Assembly (NCBI GenBank): GCA_026770585.1
Contig: MU646621.1
Location: forward strand, 48,381-60,841
Direction: 5' to 3'
DNA length: 12,461 bases
Origin: Baffinella frigidus
Taxonomy: Eukaryota; Cryptophyceae; Cryptomonadales; Baffinellaceae
Position numbers and translations under genes: made by a program. Below are positions 1 to 5,924 of the stretch, in pieces. The notes under the pieces are model-generated. The model saw only the letters and a list, made by a program, of their open reading frames with translations, was not told where the DNA came from and ran no database searches. How positions within the stretch are numbered: the first letter of the stretch is position 1; every line of letters begins with the position of its first letter.

Positions 1-131
1 TACACCCTACGCCCTACACCCTACACCCTACACCCTACGCCCTACACCCTACACCCTACACCCTACGCCCTACACCTTACACCCTACGCCCTACACCCTA
101 CACCCTACACCCTACACCCTACACCCCCCCC
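1..131. repeat. CCCTACA telomere-like tandem array
   Basis: Seventeen 7-bp units run from 5 to 123, mostly CCCTACA, ending in a run of eight C. Read on the other strand the unit is TGTAGGG, one base from the plant/algal telomere repeat TTTAGGG. Units with a final G lie at 5-11, 33-39, 61-67 and 82-88; the first three are exactly 28 bp apart, so part of the array has a four-unit higher-order period. The array touches the window edge. It is degenerate and lies beside genes, so it reads as interstitial telomere-like sequence, not a chromosome end. Confidence 0.9.
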
Positions 132-179
132 GTGGATTTTTCGCACTTCGGGTTAGTACCAGGGGCGTCGACTGTGCAG

Positions 180-234
180 CGGCGATGTCAATTGCGCGTA
201 TTATCCTGCCGCCTTCGATAAGAGCTGCCGGGAG
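180..234 (+). pseudogene. Shortened copy of zinc-transporter exon 0
   Basis: This 55-nt segment follows an acceptor-like gtgcag (174-179) and ends at a donor-like GAG|GTACTA. Its frame reads GDVNCAYYPAAFDKSCRE and ends in phase 0, as needed to join the exon at 1324. It matches the longer copy at 545-862 but lacks 57 nt (19 codons, in frame) and lacks the element inserted at 641-848. The similarity extends upstream: 149-211 matches 514-576 at 59 of 63 positions. Which of the two copies is used, or whether both are, cannot be decided from the sequence. Confidence 0.6.
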
Positions 235-238
235 GTAC

Positions 239-461
239 TAGAGCGTTTGCGGTAATTGTTGTCCGTTTTGGACGTACGGTTTCCCCGTTTCCCCGTTTTG
301 AAAAGGGACTTACAGGACGTGACAAGGATTTTAAATAGTACCAGAATTGCGCCTCTAGGTACTATTTAAAATCCTTGTCACGTCCTATAAGCCCCTTTTC
401 AAAACGGGGAAACGGGGAAACCGTACGTCCAAAACGGACAACAATTACCGCAAATGCTCTA
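239..461. mobile_element. Long-hairpin MITE with TA target duplication
   Basis: Arms 239-342 and 358-461 are inverted copies of 104 bp with three mismatches, around a 15-nt loop. TA dinucleotides at both tips fit a TA target-site duplication. There is no coding capacity. The near-perfect arms suggest recent origin or ongoing homogenisation. It lies just after the donor-like site of the exon copy at 180-234. Such foldback elements are normally moved by a transposase supplied elsewhere; no family is assigned. Confidence 0.85.
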
Positions 462-544
462 CCATTTCCAAATCTTCTGGCTGCGAAAACAATCACACAC
501 TGCGGAAAATCCACGGGTTAGTACCAGGGTCGTCGACTGTGCAG

Positions 545-862
545 CGGCGATATCAACTGCGCGTATTATCCTACCGTGTTGCAAAGAAGGGGCGCGGACT
601 GTACCGCTGCTCCTGCTGAAGGCCCCCGTGCCGCATTCGATATTGTCGAAACGGGCTCCGCGCGGAAAAAATCGAGGACAGGTCAGCATTTTTTTTCCCA
701 TGTTTTGCCTTTTTGTGTCATCTTGTGGGTGGGAAATGCTATTTTGAGATAAAGACCATGCCTAAGATAGCATAAAAGTTCATTTTTTGATTTTTTTCCT
801 GATTTCCTGACCTGACCTCGATTCCGCGCGAAACCCATTTCGACAATAGGAGCTACCGCGAG
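545..862 (+). pseudogene. Zinc-transporter exon 0, split by a MITE
   Basis: The segment follows gtgcag (539-544) and ends at GAG|GTACCG (862|863). With the insertion at 641-848 removed, the frame ends in AAFDRSYRE in phase 0 and joins exon 1 (VSTFEG). This matches the linker of SLC30 transporters, where a Y..V....GV pattern precedes the cytoplasmic domain; the upstream AAPAEG resembles the short linker after the last membrane helix. The MITE falls within the exon after codon position 2 of an Asp codon, and no GT/AG pair at its ends restores the frame. Either this copy is dead or splicing is unconventional. The 5' boundary is uncertain. Confidence 0.5.
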
Positions 863-3800
863 GTACCGCCGACGCAATTATAACATGTGTGAAAGTTGCT
901 TGATGTTTTTGAGTACCAGAATCGTTAACTTGACCCGTCTCTGAGTCTGTTTTCGTGACCAACTCCTCTGCAAACCGCTTAAAGAAGATCTGTAAAACGC
1001 CCAAGTAACATACGCCCGAAACCCTAAGCACTAAACCCTAAACCCAAACCACGTATTCGTGCAGGTTTCGGCATTCGAGGGTGTGGTCGAGTGCTACGAT
1101 GAGCATCTTGTGATGCCCAGACCCCTAGCAAACAGAACACCAACCCCTATCCCTTAAGTGACCAGTAGGCTCATACGCCCTACCGTAGGGCCATAGGACC
1201 TGGCTAGGGCTTCCGCGGGCCATTATTCGCCCGTTGGTCACTTGAGGGATACCCGACTCCCTCAACCCCTACCCCGTATTCGCAACCCCTGGTACATACC
1301 CTAACCCCCAACACACAATGCAGGTCTCGACATTCGAGGGGGTGGTCGAGTGCTACGACGAGCATCTTTGGATGAACGCGCCTGGCCAACTCGTCGGCTC
1401 CCTCAAGGTCTTTGTCAAGTACTCTGTGATGGTTTAAATTGTTTTTCAAGTATTTCGTGGTACTATTTTACAATCTAAAAGGACGCGTTAGTAGGAAACG
1501 GGTCCAACGCACCGGGCAAATCTGAGCATCTTTGGATGAACGCGCCGGGCCAGCTCGTCGGCTCCCTCAAGGTCTTTGTCAAGTACCGTGGACATACCCT
1601 AACACATACCCGTCGGGGCCGGACTGATTGAGTATGTGTGGAGGGTAGGTATGCGTTATGGTGTCCACCCTTCAGGCATACTTCCTTGCAGGGGGAAATC
1701 GGGGGCCGGCCGGAGGAGTATGTGTGGAGGGTAAGTATGTGTTACGGTAGCCTGTGTTAGGGTATGTGGACTGTACTCCGTGGTGGTTTAAAATATTTTT
1801 CAAGTATTTCGTGGTACTATATTACAATCTAAAAGGACGCGTTTGTACGAAACGGTTCTAACGCACCGGGCAAATCCGAGCATCTTTGGATGAACGCGCC
1901 GGGCCAACTCGTCGGCTCCTTAAATATTACCGTTACGGAACCGTTCAGTCTTGGATGCCTTTCTCAAGTTGACATTCTTGCAAGCTCGTCGGATCCCCCA
2001 AGGTCCCCTCCTCAACCTCTCCTTTTCTTTTCGAAGATAGACAATGGCGGGTGTGCGGTGTTGCAACACGAAGCGTGGCCGTCTTCGGAACGTGACACAC
2101 GTTTCGCGGGGGGTACAAGTCAAAGTAGACGGGACGCAGAGGCGATTTCGGAGAGTCGTAATTTTGCGGGCGTCTAAACCCGAAACCCGAAACCTGGAAC
2201 CCGAAAGCGTGCAGGTGAAGGTGGATGGGTCGCTCCTCGACCCGCGGGACGCCCTCGCCCGAAACCCGAAACCCGAAACCTGAAACCCGAAACCTGAAAT
2301 TCGAGACTCGGAACCCGAAACCCGAAACCCGAAACTCGATACTCGAAACCCGAAACCTGAAACCCGAAACCTGAAACCCGAAACTCGATGCTCGAAACCC
2401 GAAACCCGAAACTTGAAACCCGAAGCCCGAAAGCGTGCAGGTGAAGGTGGACGGGACGCGCCCCGGCCCTGGGTGCAGACACCCACCAGCCATCCCAAGT
2501 GCCTCAAAACGTGCCCTGAAAGGTATTCGATTCCACCTTGGATCGGGGTCGGATCCGACCCCAATCCAGGGTAAATCGAAAATGCCCCAGAGCACTATTT
2601 GAGCCACCTCCAAGGGCTCGTGGACAACCTCGGCGGGGGTGCACACATGGAGGCAGGCCGTGTTGGTAGCAATAACGGTCTCTCTCTTTGCAGGTGAAAG
2701 TAGACGGGACGCAGCTCGGCCCGCGGGACGCCCTCGCTCGAAACCCGAAACCTGAAACCCGAAACCCGAAACCCGAGACCCGAAACCCGGAACCCGGAAC
2801 CCGAAACCCGAAACCCGAAACCCGGAACCTAAAACCCGAAACCCGGAACCCGAAACCTGAAACCCGAATCCCGAAACCTGAAATCTGAAACCGTACAGGT
2901 CAAGGTTGACGGCACACGACTGGACCCGCGGGACGCCCTTGCCCGCATCCGCGCCCGCTTCACCGGTCCCCGCCCACCCCACCTAACCCCCTATCCACTA
3001 AGCCCTACGCGTTCAGCCCTGAGACCGAGCCCCGAGCCCCGAATTCCGGAACCGGAAACCCTTGCCCGCATCCGCGCCCGGTCCCTGCCCACCCCAACCC
3101 CTTGGCCCCCTATCCCCATGAGCCCTAAGCCCTAAAGCCGACCCCCGACCCCCGAATCTGGAAAACGTTGCCCGCTTCACCGGTCCCCGCCCACCCCCAT
3201 CCCTTAAGTGCCCAGCAGGCTCATACGCCGTACCGTAGGGCCTTAGGACCTGCCTAGGACCTCTAGGCCCTCAAATTTGTGGGCATGGCCACTTGAGGGA
3301 TAACCTAACCCCCTATCCACTAAGCCCTACGCGTTAAGCCCTAAGACCGAGCGCTGAACCCCGAATTCCGAAACCGGAAACCCTTGCCCGCATTTGCGCC
3401 CGGTCCTCGCCCACACGTAATACCCCTTAACCCCCTATCCCCATGAGCCCTGAGCCCTAAAGCCGACCCCCGACCCCCGAATCTGGAAAACTTTGCCCGC
3501 TTTACCGGTGCACACCTGCCCCGAAAACCCAAACCCCTGACACCCGACCCCGGAAACCCTGCACGAATCCCCATACGGATTACCCGAACCCCGAACCTGC
3601 CCTAGCAATGCCTAGTTGCTAATCGGGATCGCGTGCGGCCTATCTAACATCGGCCTACTGTAGGGTCCTAGGGGGGTGCGCCTCCTTATGAGCGAGGTAT
3701 CTCAAGCCCTACAGTGCTCCTAGGGGGGGGGCGTGGCTGGCTTCCTGCGAGCAAGGTACCCCCGTAGAGAGAGCTCGTGTTGCTTAGCGGGCTCGCGTGC

Positions 3801-3917
3801 AACCCTACACCCTGAAACCCTACACTCCAATCAGGGGCGGTGAACGAACTCACGGTCTCGATCGAGGCTGTGGAAAATCCGGGGGGGGGGGGACGGCTGC
3901 ACGCGCGCAACAGATAG
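545..3917 (+). CDS. CDF zinc transporter, C-terminal part (gene model)
   Basis: This spliced model uses 1324-1407, 2899-2965 and 3835-3917, with an unresolved upstream exon at 180-234 or 545-862. The product is the cytoplasmic C-terminal domain of a cation diffusion facilitator, the family that exports zinc from the cytosol into the secretory pathway or out of the cell. The signature is SYRE-VSTFEGVVECYDEHLW, then GQLVGSLK-VKVDG, then FT-GAVNELTVSIEAVE. Spacing matches the SLC30A5/A7 (MTP12, Msc2) branch: Y..V...GV......HLW, VG.L.V.V, then LTV.IE. Phases agree (0/0, 1/2). The membrane domain would lie left of the window. Splice donors are weak. The gene converges on MCM8. Confidence 0.72.
641..848. 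mobile_element. MITE, TATTGTCGAAA family, copy A
   Basis: This 208-bp element has terminal inverted repeats of about 45 bp (641-686 and 799-848) carrying the core CCGCGCGGAA, and TA at each tip. The exon copy at 180-234 reads TTCGATAAGAGC across the same point and so is an empty site, which supports TA as target. The interior shares GTGTCATC..TGGGTGGG and CCATGC.TAAGATA.CATAAAA with the inverted copy at 7015-7254, which defines a family. Confidence 0.8.
863..1064. other. Intron 0-1, unique part
   Basis: This is intron sequence after the exon-0 donor. It includes scattered CCCTAAA-like units at 1021-1050. A minus-strand stretch reading FKRFAEELVT (about 935-985) resembles a plus-strand [10 protein letters not shown] near 11893-11922, so it may be a dispersed repeat remnant. 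No gene is supported. Confidence 0.4.
1065..1115 (+). pseudogene. 5'-truncated-type copy of zinc-transporter exon 1
   Basis: An acceptor-like gtgcag precedes a copy of the first part of exon 1 (VSAFEGVVECYDEHL). Homology is lost after codon 15, where the sequence passes into C-rich telomere-like DNA. The intact exon follows 259 bp downstream. The copy keeps a potential splice acceptor but has no matching donor. Confidence 0.8.
1148..1251. mobile_element. MITE, TATCCCTTAAGTG family, copy 1
   Basis: This 104-bp element starts TATCCCTTAAGTGACCA and ends TGGTCACTTGAGGGATA, with TA at both tips. The inner part carries GGCTCATACGCC and CTACCGTAGGGCC. Three relatives lie at 3198-3302, 3958-4068 and 5623-5727. 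Confidence 0.85.
1324..1407 (+). CDS. Zinc-transporter exon 1 (84 nt)
   Basis: The acceptor is atgcag|GTC and the donor CTCAAG|GTCTTT; both ends are phase 0. The 28 codons run from VSTFEGVVECYDEHLW to NAPGQLVGSLK. The invariant H.W of the SLC30 C-terminal domain and the following VGSL strand are present. A 5' copy lies upstream (1065) and 3' copies lie downstream (1524, 1878). Confidence 0.75.
1360..1919 (+). repeat. 164-bp tandem repeats spanning the exon 1 donor
   Basis: Unit 1 is 1360-1523 (164 bp). Unit 2 is 1524-1877 (354 bp). Unit 3 is partial, 1878-1919. Each starts at GAGCATCTTTGG inside exon 1 and runs through the donor into intron sequence, so units 2 and 3 carry 3'-part copies of exon 1 (EHLWMNAPGQLVGSL); unit 2 keeps the donor-like AAG|GTCTTT. 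Unit 2 is longer by exactly 190 bp, explained by the insertion at 1587-1772 plus a 4-bp target duplication. Confidence 0.9.
1587..1772. mobile_element. 186-bp insertion with 4-bp target duplication
   Basis: It is flanked by GTAC at 1583-1586 and 1773-1776; the sister unit at 1360-1523 has a single GTAC at the matching place and is the empty site. The ends are imperfect inverted repeats of about 19 bp containing ACATACCCTAACACA. Inside, GAGTATGTGTGGAGGGTA occurs twice (about 1630 and 1709). It has no coding capacity. The 4-bp duplication separates it from the TA-target elements nearby. Confidence 0.85.
1920..2118. other. Intron 1-2, low-feature stretch
   Basis: This intron sequence follows the broken third 164-bp unit. 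Part of it (about 1984-2008) resembles the exon 1 donor region again (CTCGTCGGATCCCCCAAGGTC), so it may be an older, decayed unit. No gene is seen. Confidence 0.4.
2119..2138 (+). pseudogene. Exon 2 copy P1 (5' fragment)
   Basis: The fragment encodes VKVDGTQ after gtacaa, where the intact exon has gtacag, so the acceptor AG is lost at this position. It is the most upstream of four 5' copies of exon 2. Confidence 0.65.
2176..2208. repeat. Short CCCGAAA tract
   Basis: A few 7-bp units of CCCGAAA (TTTCGGG on the other strand), a variant of the TTTAGGG telomere repeat, lie directly upstream of exon copy P2. Confidence 0.75.
2215..2261 (+). pseudogene. Exon 2 copy P2 (5' fragment)
   Basis: The acceptor gtgcag is kept. 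The fragment reads VKVDGSLLDPRDALA and stops inside the exon at GCCCTCGCCCG, where a CCCGAAA tract begins. The junction shares CCCG between exon and repeat. Confidence 0.85.
2258..2433. repeat. CCCGAAA telomere-variant array
   Basis: The array holds about 25 units of CCCGAAA with scattered CCTGAAA, CTCGAAA and CTCGATA variants, in period 7. Its translations (RVSGFGF on minus, NPKPETR on plus) form long open frames that are repeat artefacts, not genes. Confidence 0.9.
2441..2470 (+). pseudogene. Exon 2 copy P3 (5' fragment)
   Basis: The acceptor gtgcag is kept. The fragment reads VKVDGTRPGP and then homology is lost in GGGTGCAGAC. It lies right after the CCCGAAA array. Confidence 0.75.
2471..2690. 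other. Intron 1-2, unique stretch with palindrome
   Basis: This intron sequence holds a near-perfect palindrome centred on CGGATCCG at about 2540-2567. It ends in a pyrimidine run (TCTCTCTCTTTG) before a CAG, which makes the acceptor of copy P4 look stronger than that of the intact exon. Confidence 0.5.
2694..2740 (+). pseudogene. Exon 2 copy P4 (5' fragment)
   Basis: It is preceded by a good acceptor (tctctctttgcag). It reads VKVDGTQLGPRDALA and stops at GCCCTCGCTCG, the same exon position as P2, where a CCCGAAA tract starts. It is a likely decoy acceptor upstream of the intact exon. Confidence 0.85.
2738..2893. repeat. CCCGAAA telomere-variant array
   Basis: The second large tract of period-7 CCCGAAA has CCCGGAA and CCTGAAA variants. 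It fills the gap between exon copy P4 and the intact exon 2. Confidence 0.9.
2899..2965 (+). CDS. Zinc-transporter exon 2 (67 nt)
   Basis: The acceptor is gtacag|GTC and the donor CACCG|GTCCCC. The exon enters in phase 0 and leaves one base over, which the next exon completes. It encodes VKVDGTRLDPRDALARIRAR then FT, the strand and helix after the VGSL motif of the SLC30 C-terminal domain. Four 5' fragments lie upstream and four 3' fragments downstream. Confidence 0.72.
2982..3507 (+). repeat. Duplicated 322-bp intron block with exon 2 3' fragments
   Basis: Sequence from CCTAACCCCCTATCCAC at 2982 repeats at 3304 (offset 322) with few changes. Each copy holds two fragments of the end of exon 2 with donor-like GT: GCCCGCATCCGCGCCCG|GT (3064-3080; variant at 3386-3402) and GCCCGCTTCACCG|GT (3170-3182; variant at 3495-3507). 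The two fragment types lack different parts of the exon end, joined at GCCCG, as expected of slippage or microhomology repair. Spacer DNA is CCCTAAG/CCCGAA-like. Confidence 0.8.
3198..3302. mobile_element. MITE, TATCCCTTAAGTG family, copy 2
   Basis: The inverted-repeat ends read ATCCCTTAAGTG and CACTTGAGGGATA. The left TA is changed to CA. The block at 2958-2990 has the same flanks joined without the element, so it may be an empty site (short by a few bases against a simple TA target). Confidence 0.8.
3508..3650. other. Intron 2-3, C-rich telomere-like spacer
   Basis: The spacer holds irregular CCCGAACC/CCCCGAAAACCC units. A 28-bp sequence at 3614-3641 (GTTGCTAATCGGGATCGCGTG within it) is repeated with changes at 3777-3803, flanking the next two element fragments. 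Confidence 0.5.
3651..3767. mobile_element. Two half copies of the GGTACC-end MITE
   Basis: Segments 3651-3702 and 3708-3767 each match the right half of the elements at 4236-4356 and 4444-4565 (CTACTGTAGGGTCCTAGGGG then TTATGAGCGAGGTA). They look like truncated or rearranged copies within intron 2-3. Confidence 0.65.
3835..3917 (+). CDS. Zinc-transporter terminal exon 3 with stop
   Basis: The acceptor is ccaatcag|GG. The two first bases complete the Gly codon begun in exon 2, then the frame reads AVNELTVSIEAVENPGGGG, a short basic tail and TAG at 3915-3917. LTVSIE is the last strand of the SLC30 C-terminal domain (LTVQIE in relatives). A run of 12 G (3881-3892) encodes the glycines and could slip in sequencing or replication, so the last residues are less certain. 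Confidence 0.72.
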
Positions 3918-3957
3918 CGCGCGCTCTTATGGAGGTTGGCATTCGGTGTTGGACACC

Positions 3958-4068
3958 TATCCCTTAAGTGGCCAGTAGGCTCATACGCCCTACATGTACC
4001 GTAGGGTCCTATGACCTGCCTGGGACCTCTTGGTGGTCAAATTTGACCACCTGGTCACTTAAGGGATA
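3958..4068. mobile_element. MITE, TATCCCTTAAGTG family, copy 3
   Basis: The 111-bp element has well-kept ends (TATCCCTTAAGTGGCCA and its complement) and TA at both tips. It lies just past the zinc-transporter stop. An inner GGTGGTCAAATTTGACCACC palindrome makes the fold nearly complete. Confidence 0.88.
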
Positions 4069-4235
4069 GGCCCTAGGGCCCGTTGGAGCTCGCGAGTCGT
4101 GCGGGCAGCTTACATAATGAATTTGTACATACTGCAACACAATGCAACATGAGGCGCGCTCGGAAGCGATGCCTGCTGTCTGCGAACCCGCACCTACTGA
4201 GATCCCAACTCAACCGTGGACCTAGATACATGAGA
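4069..4235. other. Intergenic, no feature recognised
   Basis: This stretch lies between two MITEs. Short open frames on both strands overlap the element ends and show no family resemblance. Confidence 0.4.
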
Positions 4236-4356
4236 TACAGGGGTACCTCGCTCACAAGAAACTGACCCCCCCTAGGATCCTACAGTATGCCTATGCCTAG
4301 GCCCCTACAGTGGTCCTAGGGGGGGGGCAGTTTCTTATGAGCGAGGTACTCCTGTA
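4236..4356. mobile_element. MITE, TACAGGGGTACCTCGCTCA family, copy 1
   Basis: The 121-bp element has inverted ends of about 28 bp (TACAGGGGTACCTCGCTCA and complement) and an inner pair CCCCCCTAGGA/TCCTAGGGGGG. TA at both tips fits a TA target duplication. Confidence 0.87.
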
Positions 4357-4443
4357 CAGCCACGCCCTCCGCCCGTGAGCCCAGAGAGACCCCACCTCGG
4401 TCTGAGCGTGGACCACCTGCGAGGTCCTCGCTCAGAGGACACT

Positions 4444-4565
4444 TACAGGGGTACCTCGCTCATAAGAAACACCCACCCCTCTAGGAACACCATAGGGCCC
4501 CAGGCATAGGCCTACTGTAGGGTCCTAGGGGAGGGGCGGTTTCTTATGAGCGAGGTACCCCTGTA
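4444..4565. mobile_element. MITE, TACAGGGGTACCTCGCTCA family, copy 2
   Basis: The 122-bp element has the same ends as the copy at 4236 and the same inner GGCCTACTGTAGGGTCCTAGG. TA flanks both sides. The surrounding sequence is partly inverted-repeated (TGCGAGGACC.. on the right, complement on the left). Confidence 0.87.
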
Positions 4566-4680
4566 GCGGTCACTAAGTGTCTGCGAGGACCACGCTGCGA
4601 GCACACTCAGTGATCACTAAGTGGCCAGGTCCACTCACTAAGTGGCCAGGTCCACTTAGTGGTCACTAAGTGGTCCCCTG
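4566..4680. repeat. CACTAAGTGG repeats with 21-bp dimer
   Basis: A 21-bp unit starting CACTAAGTGGCCAGG occurs twice head to tail (4614-4634, 4635-4655), followed by its inverted form CCACTTAGTGG and a further CACTAAGTGG. The core resembles the TTAAGTGGCCA end of the 105-bp MITE family and may derive from it. Confidence 0.7.
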
Positions 4681-4749
4681 TCGAGCTTTTGATACAACAG
4701 TGCCAGACCTCCGCCCGTGAGCGTGAGGGCCTGCCTCCACCGGCGATGC

Positions 4750-4840
4750 TTTCTGGGGGACGCAGAAACTCTAGAAGGCTTTGGGAGGCTGTAGAAGGCT
4801 CTAGAAGGCCTTCTAGAGTCTTCTGGAAGGCCGCTGGATC
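4750..4840. repeat. CTCTAGAAGGC decamer-like repeats
   Basis: Several CTCTAGAAGGCT/CTGTAGAAGGCT units include the palindrome TCTAGAAGGCCTTCTAGA near 4799. They match the repeats at 5401-5460 that overlap the MCM8 stop codon, so they may be distant copies of the gene's end. Confidence 0.6.
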
Positions 4841-4914
4841 CAGCGGGATCCCAACTCGAAAGTCGGCCTGGGATACGATGGTGTCAGCCACCTTATCCTC
4901 AGCAACTCGGCCGA

Positions 4915-5270
4915 GTCGCAAAAGCCAGTGGGGCCCCTCTGTAAAGTAGGGGATCCTTTTGTAAAGCAAGTGAGGATTCCAACGGAGGTGCCCTCCGTTG
5001 GGATCCTCACTGGCTTCCCCTTTGTAAAGCAAGAGCCTGGCTTCACACAGCGGACTACGGCGGGATTTTGAATAACCCCTAAGCGATAGGACCTAGAAAC
5101 CTACGATAGGCAACCCGTAGGGTGTTAGGGGGGTTCCTACGGATAAGGTAACGAAAAGGTGGCCCGATTTGGGCCGAAAATCCCTTCGTAGCCCGCTGTG
5201 TGGAAGTCTGCCCTCCTGAGGGACCCCAATTTTGCTTTACAAAGGGGTCCCAACTGGCTGTAGCGAACAG
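4915..5270. repeat. Nested inverted repeats with TTTGTAAAGCA motif
   Basis: GCCAGT..GGACCCCT.TGTAAAG occurs at about 4921 and, inverted, at about 5235-5262. Between them are more CTTTGTAAAGCA motifs, a strong hairpin at 4970-5011 (GTGAGGATTCCAACGGAGG against its complement), and a 159-bp element at 5044-5202 with 26-bp ends (CACACAGCGGACTACGG and complement). This looks like element-in-element insertion in the space between the two gene ends. Confidence 0.65.
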
Positions 5271-5290
5271 CGAGGCGTGACAGCGCGGGT

Positions 5291-5347
5291 CTAGAAGTTG
5301 GACGCGCTCTGAAGCTGGAACTTGCCTCCGCCCTTCATCAGCAGGAT
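5291..5347 (-). CDS. MCM8: MCM8 second terminal exon (alternative or relic)
   Basis: This full-length copy of the last exon, 57 nt with acceptor gccgcag and its own TAG, encodes ILLMKGGGKFQLQSASNF. It lies 163 bp downstream of the first terminal exon. The open frame is intact and most changes are conservative, so it could serve as an alternative last exon giving a slightly different C terminus. It may equally be a recent silent duplicate; the sequence cannot tell. Confidence 0.7.
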   Translation of the reverse strand: MLLMKGGGKFQLQSASNF

Positions 5348-5400
5348 CTGCGGCGGAATTCACAGCGTTCAGCTTTGCGGGTCCGATTGCCTTATAGAAG

Positions 5401-5460
5401 ACACTAGAAGGCTCCGGGAGGCTCTAGAAGGCTGTAGAAGGCTCTAGAAGACTCTAGAAT
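5401..5460 (-). repeat. TTCTAGAGCC repeats over the MCM8 stop
   Basis: On the minus strand the stop context TTCTAGAG is reiterated as about five 10- to 11-nt units (TTCTAGAGCC, TTCTACAGCC and similar) directly after the stop codon. They repeat the exon's last bases, so the exon end seems to have been amplified by slippage. Confidence 0.75.
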
Positions 5461-5510
5461 GCCGAGACGGTCTGGAGCTGGAACTTGCCTGCGCCCTTCA
5501 TCAGCAGAAT
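5454..5510 (-). CDS. MCM8: MCM8 terminal exon
   Basis: The acceptor is cgccgcag|ATT. Its 18 codons plus TAG read [18 protein letters not shown]. This is the C-terminal end of the winged helix (YLLKKG...YQLQT in animal MCM8). It joins the previous exon in phase 0. Confidence 0.88.
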   Translation of the reverse strand: MLLMKGAGKFQLQTVSAF

Positions 5511-5874
5511 CTGCGGCGGGATGGTTCAGGGTTCAGCTTTGCGGGTCCGATTGTCAACACGCGTGTCAAGTCAAGCAAGCAATGCGGACGAGTTGAGGGC
5601 CTTCTTTGATTCCGGTTCTGGCTATCCATCAATAGGCGAGTAGGCTCACACGCCCTACTGTAGGGCCTTAGAACCTGCCTAGGACCTCGTGGGGGTCAAT
5701 TTTGACCCCCTCGCCACTTAAGGGATAATTCCTTTCGTGGCCAGCGGAAGCAAAACCCGTTTTAGCTGGATCGTCAGAGGGAGGGAGGGAGGGGGAGAGA
5801 GAGAGAGGGAGAAAGAGAGAAATAGAGAGAGATGGGGGGAGAGAGAGAGAGAGCGAGAGAGAGAGAGAGCAAGA

Positions 5875-5924
<50 letters not shown>

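Noticed and set aside
1-131. True chromosome end
   Set aside because: The units are CCCTACA with variants, not a pure telomere repeat, and similar tracts occur inside genes. Nothing shows a terminus.
1920-2982. Long minus-strand open frames (214 and 345 codons) rich in RVSGFGF
   Set aside because: They are translations of the CCCGAAA 7-mer array. Period-7 repeats give 7-codon peptide repeats in open frames; the real coding pieces here are on the other strand.
4607-5032. Minus-strand 141-codon frame between the two genes
   Set aside because: It runs through several inverted repeats and TAGAAGG units and resembles no known family; repeat content explains the open frame.
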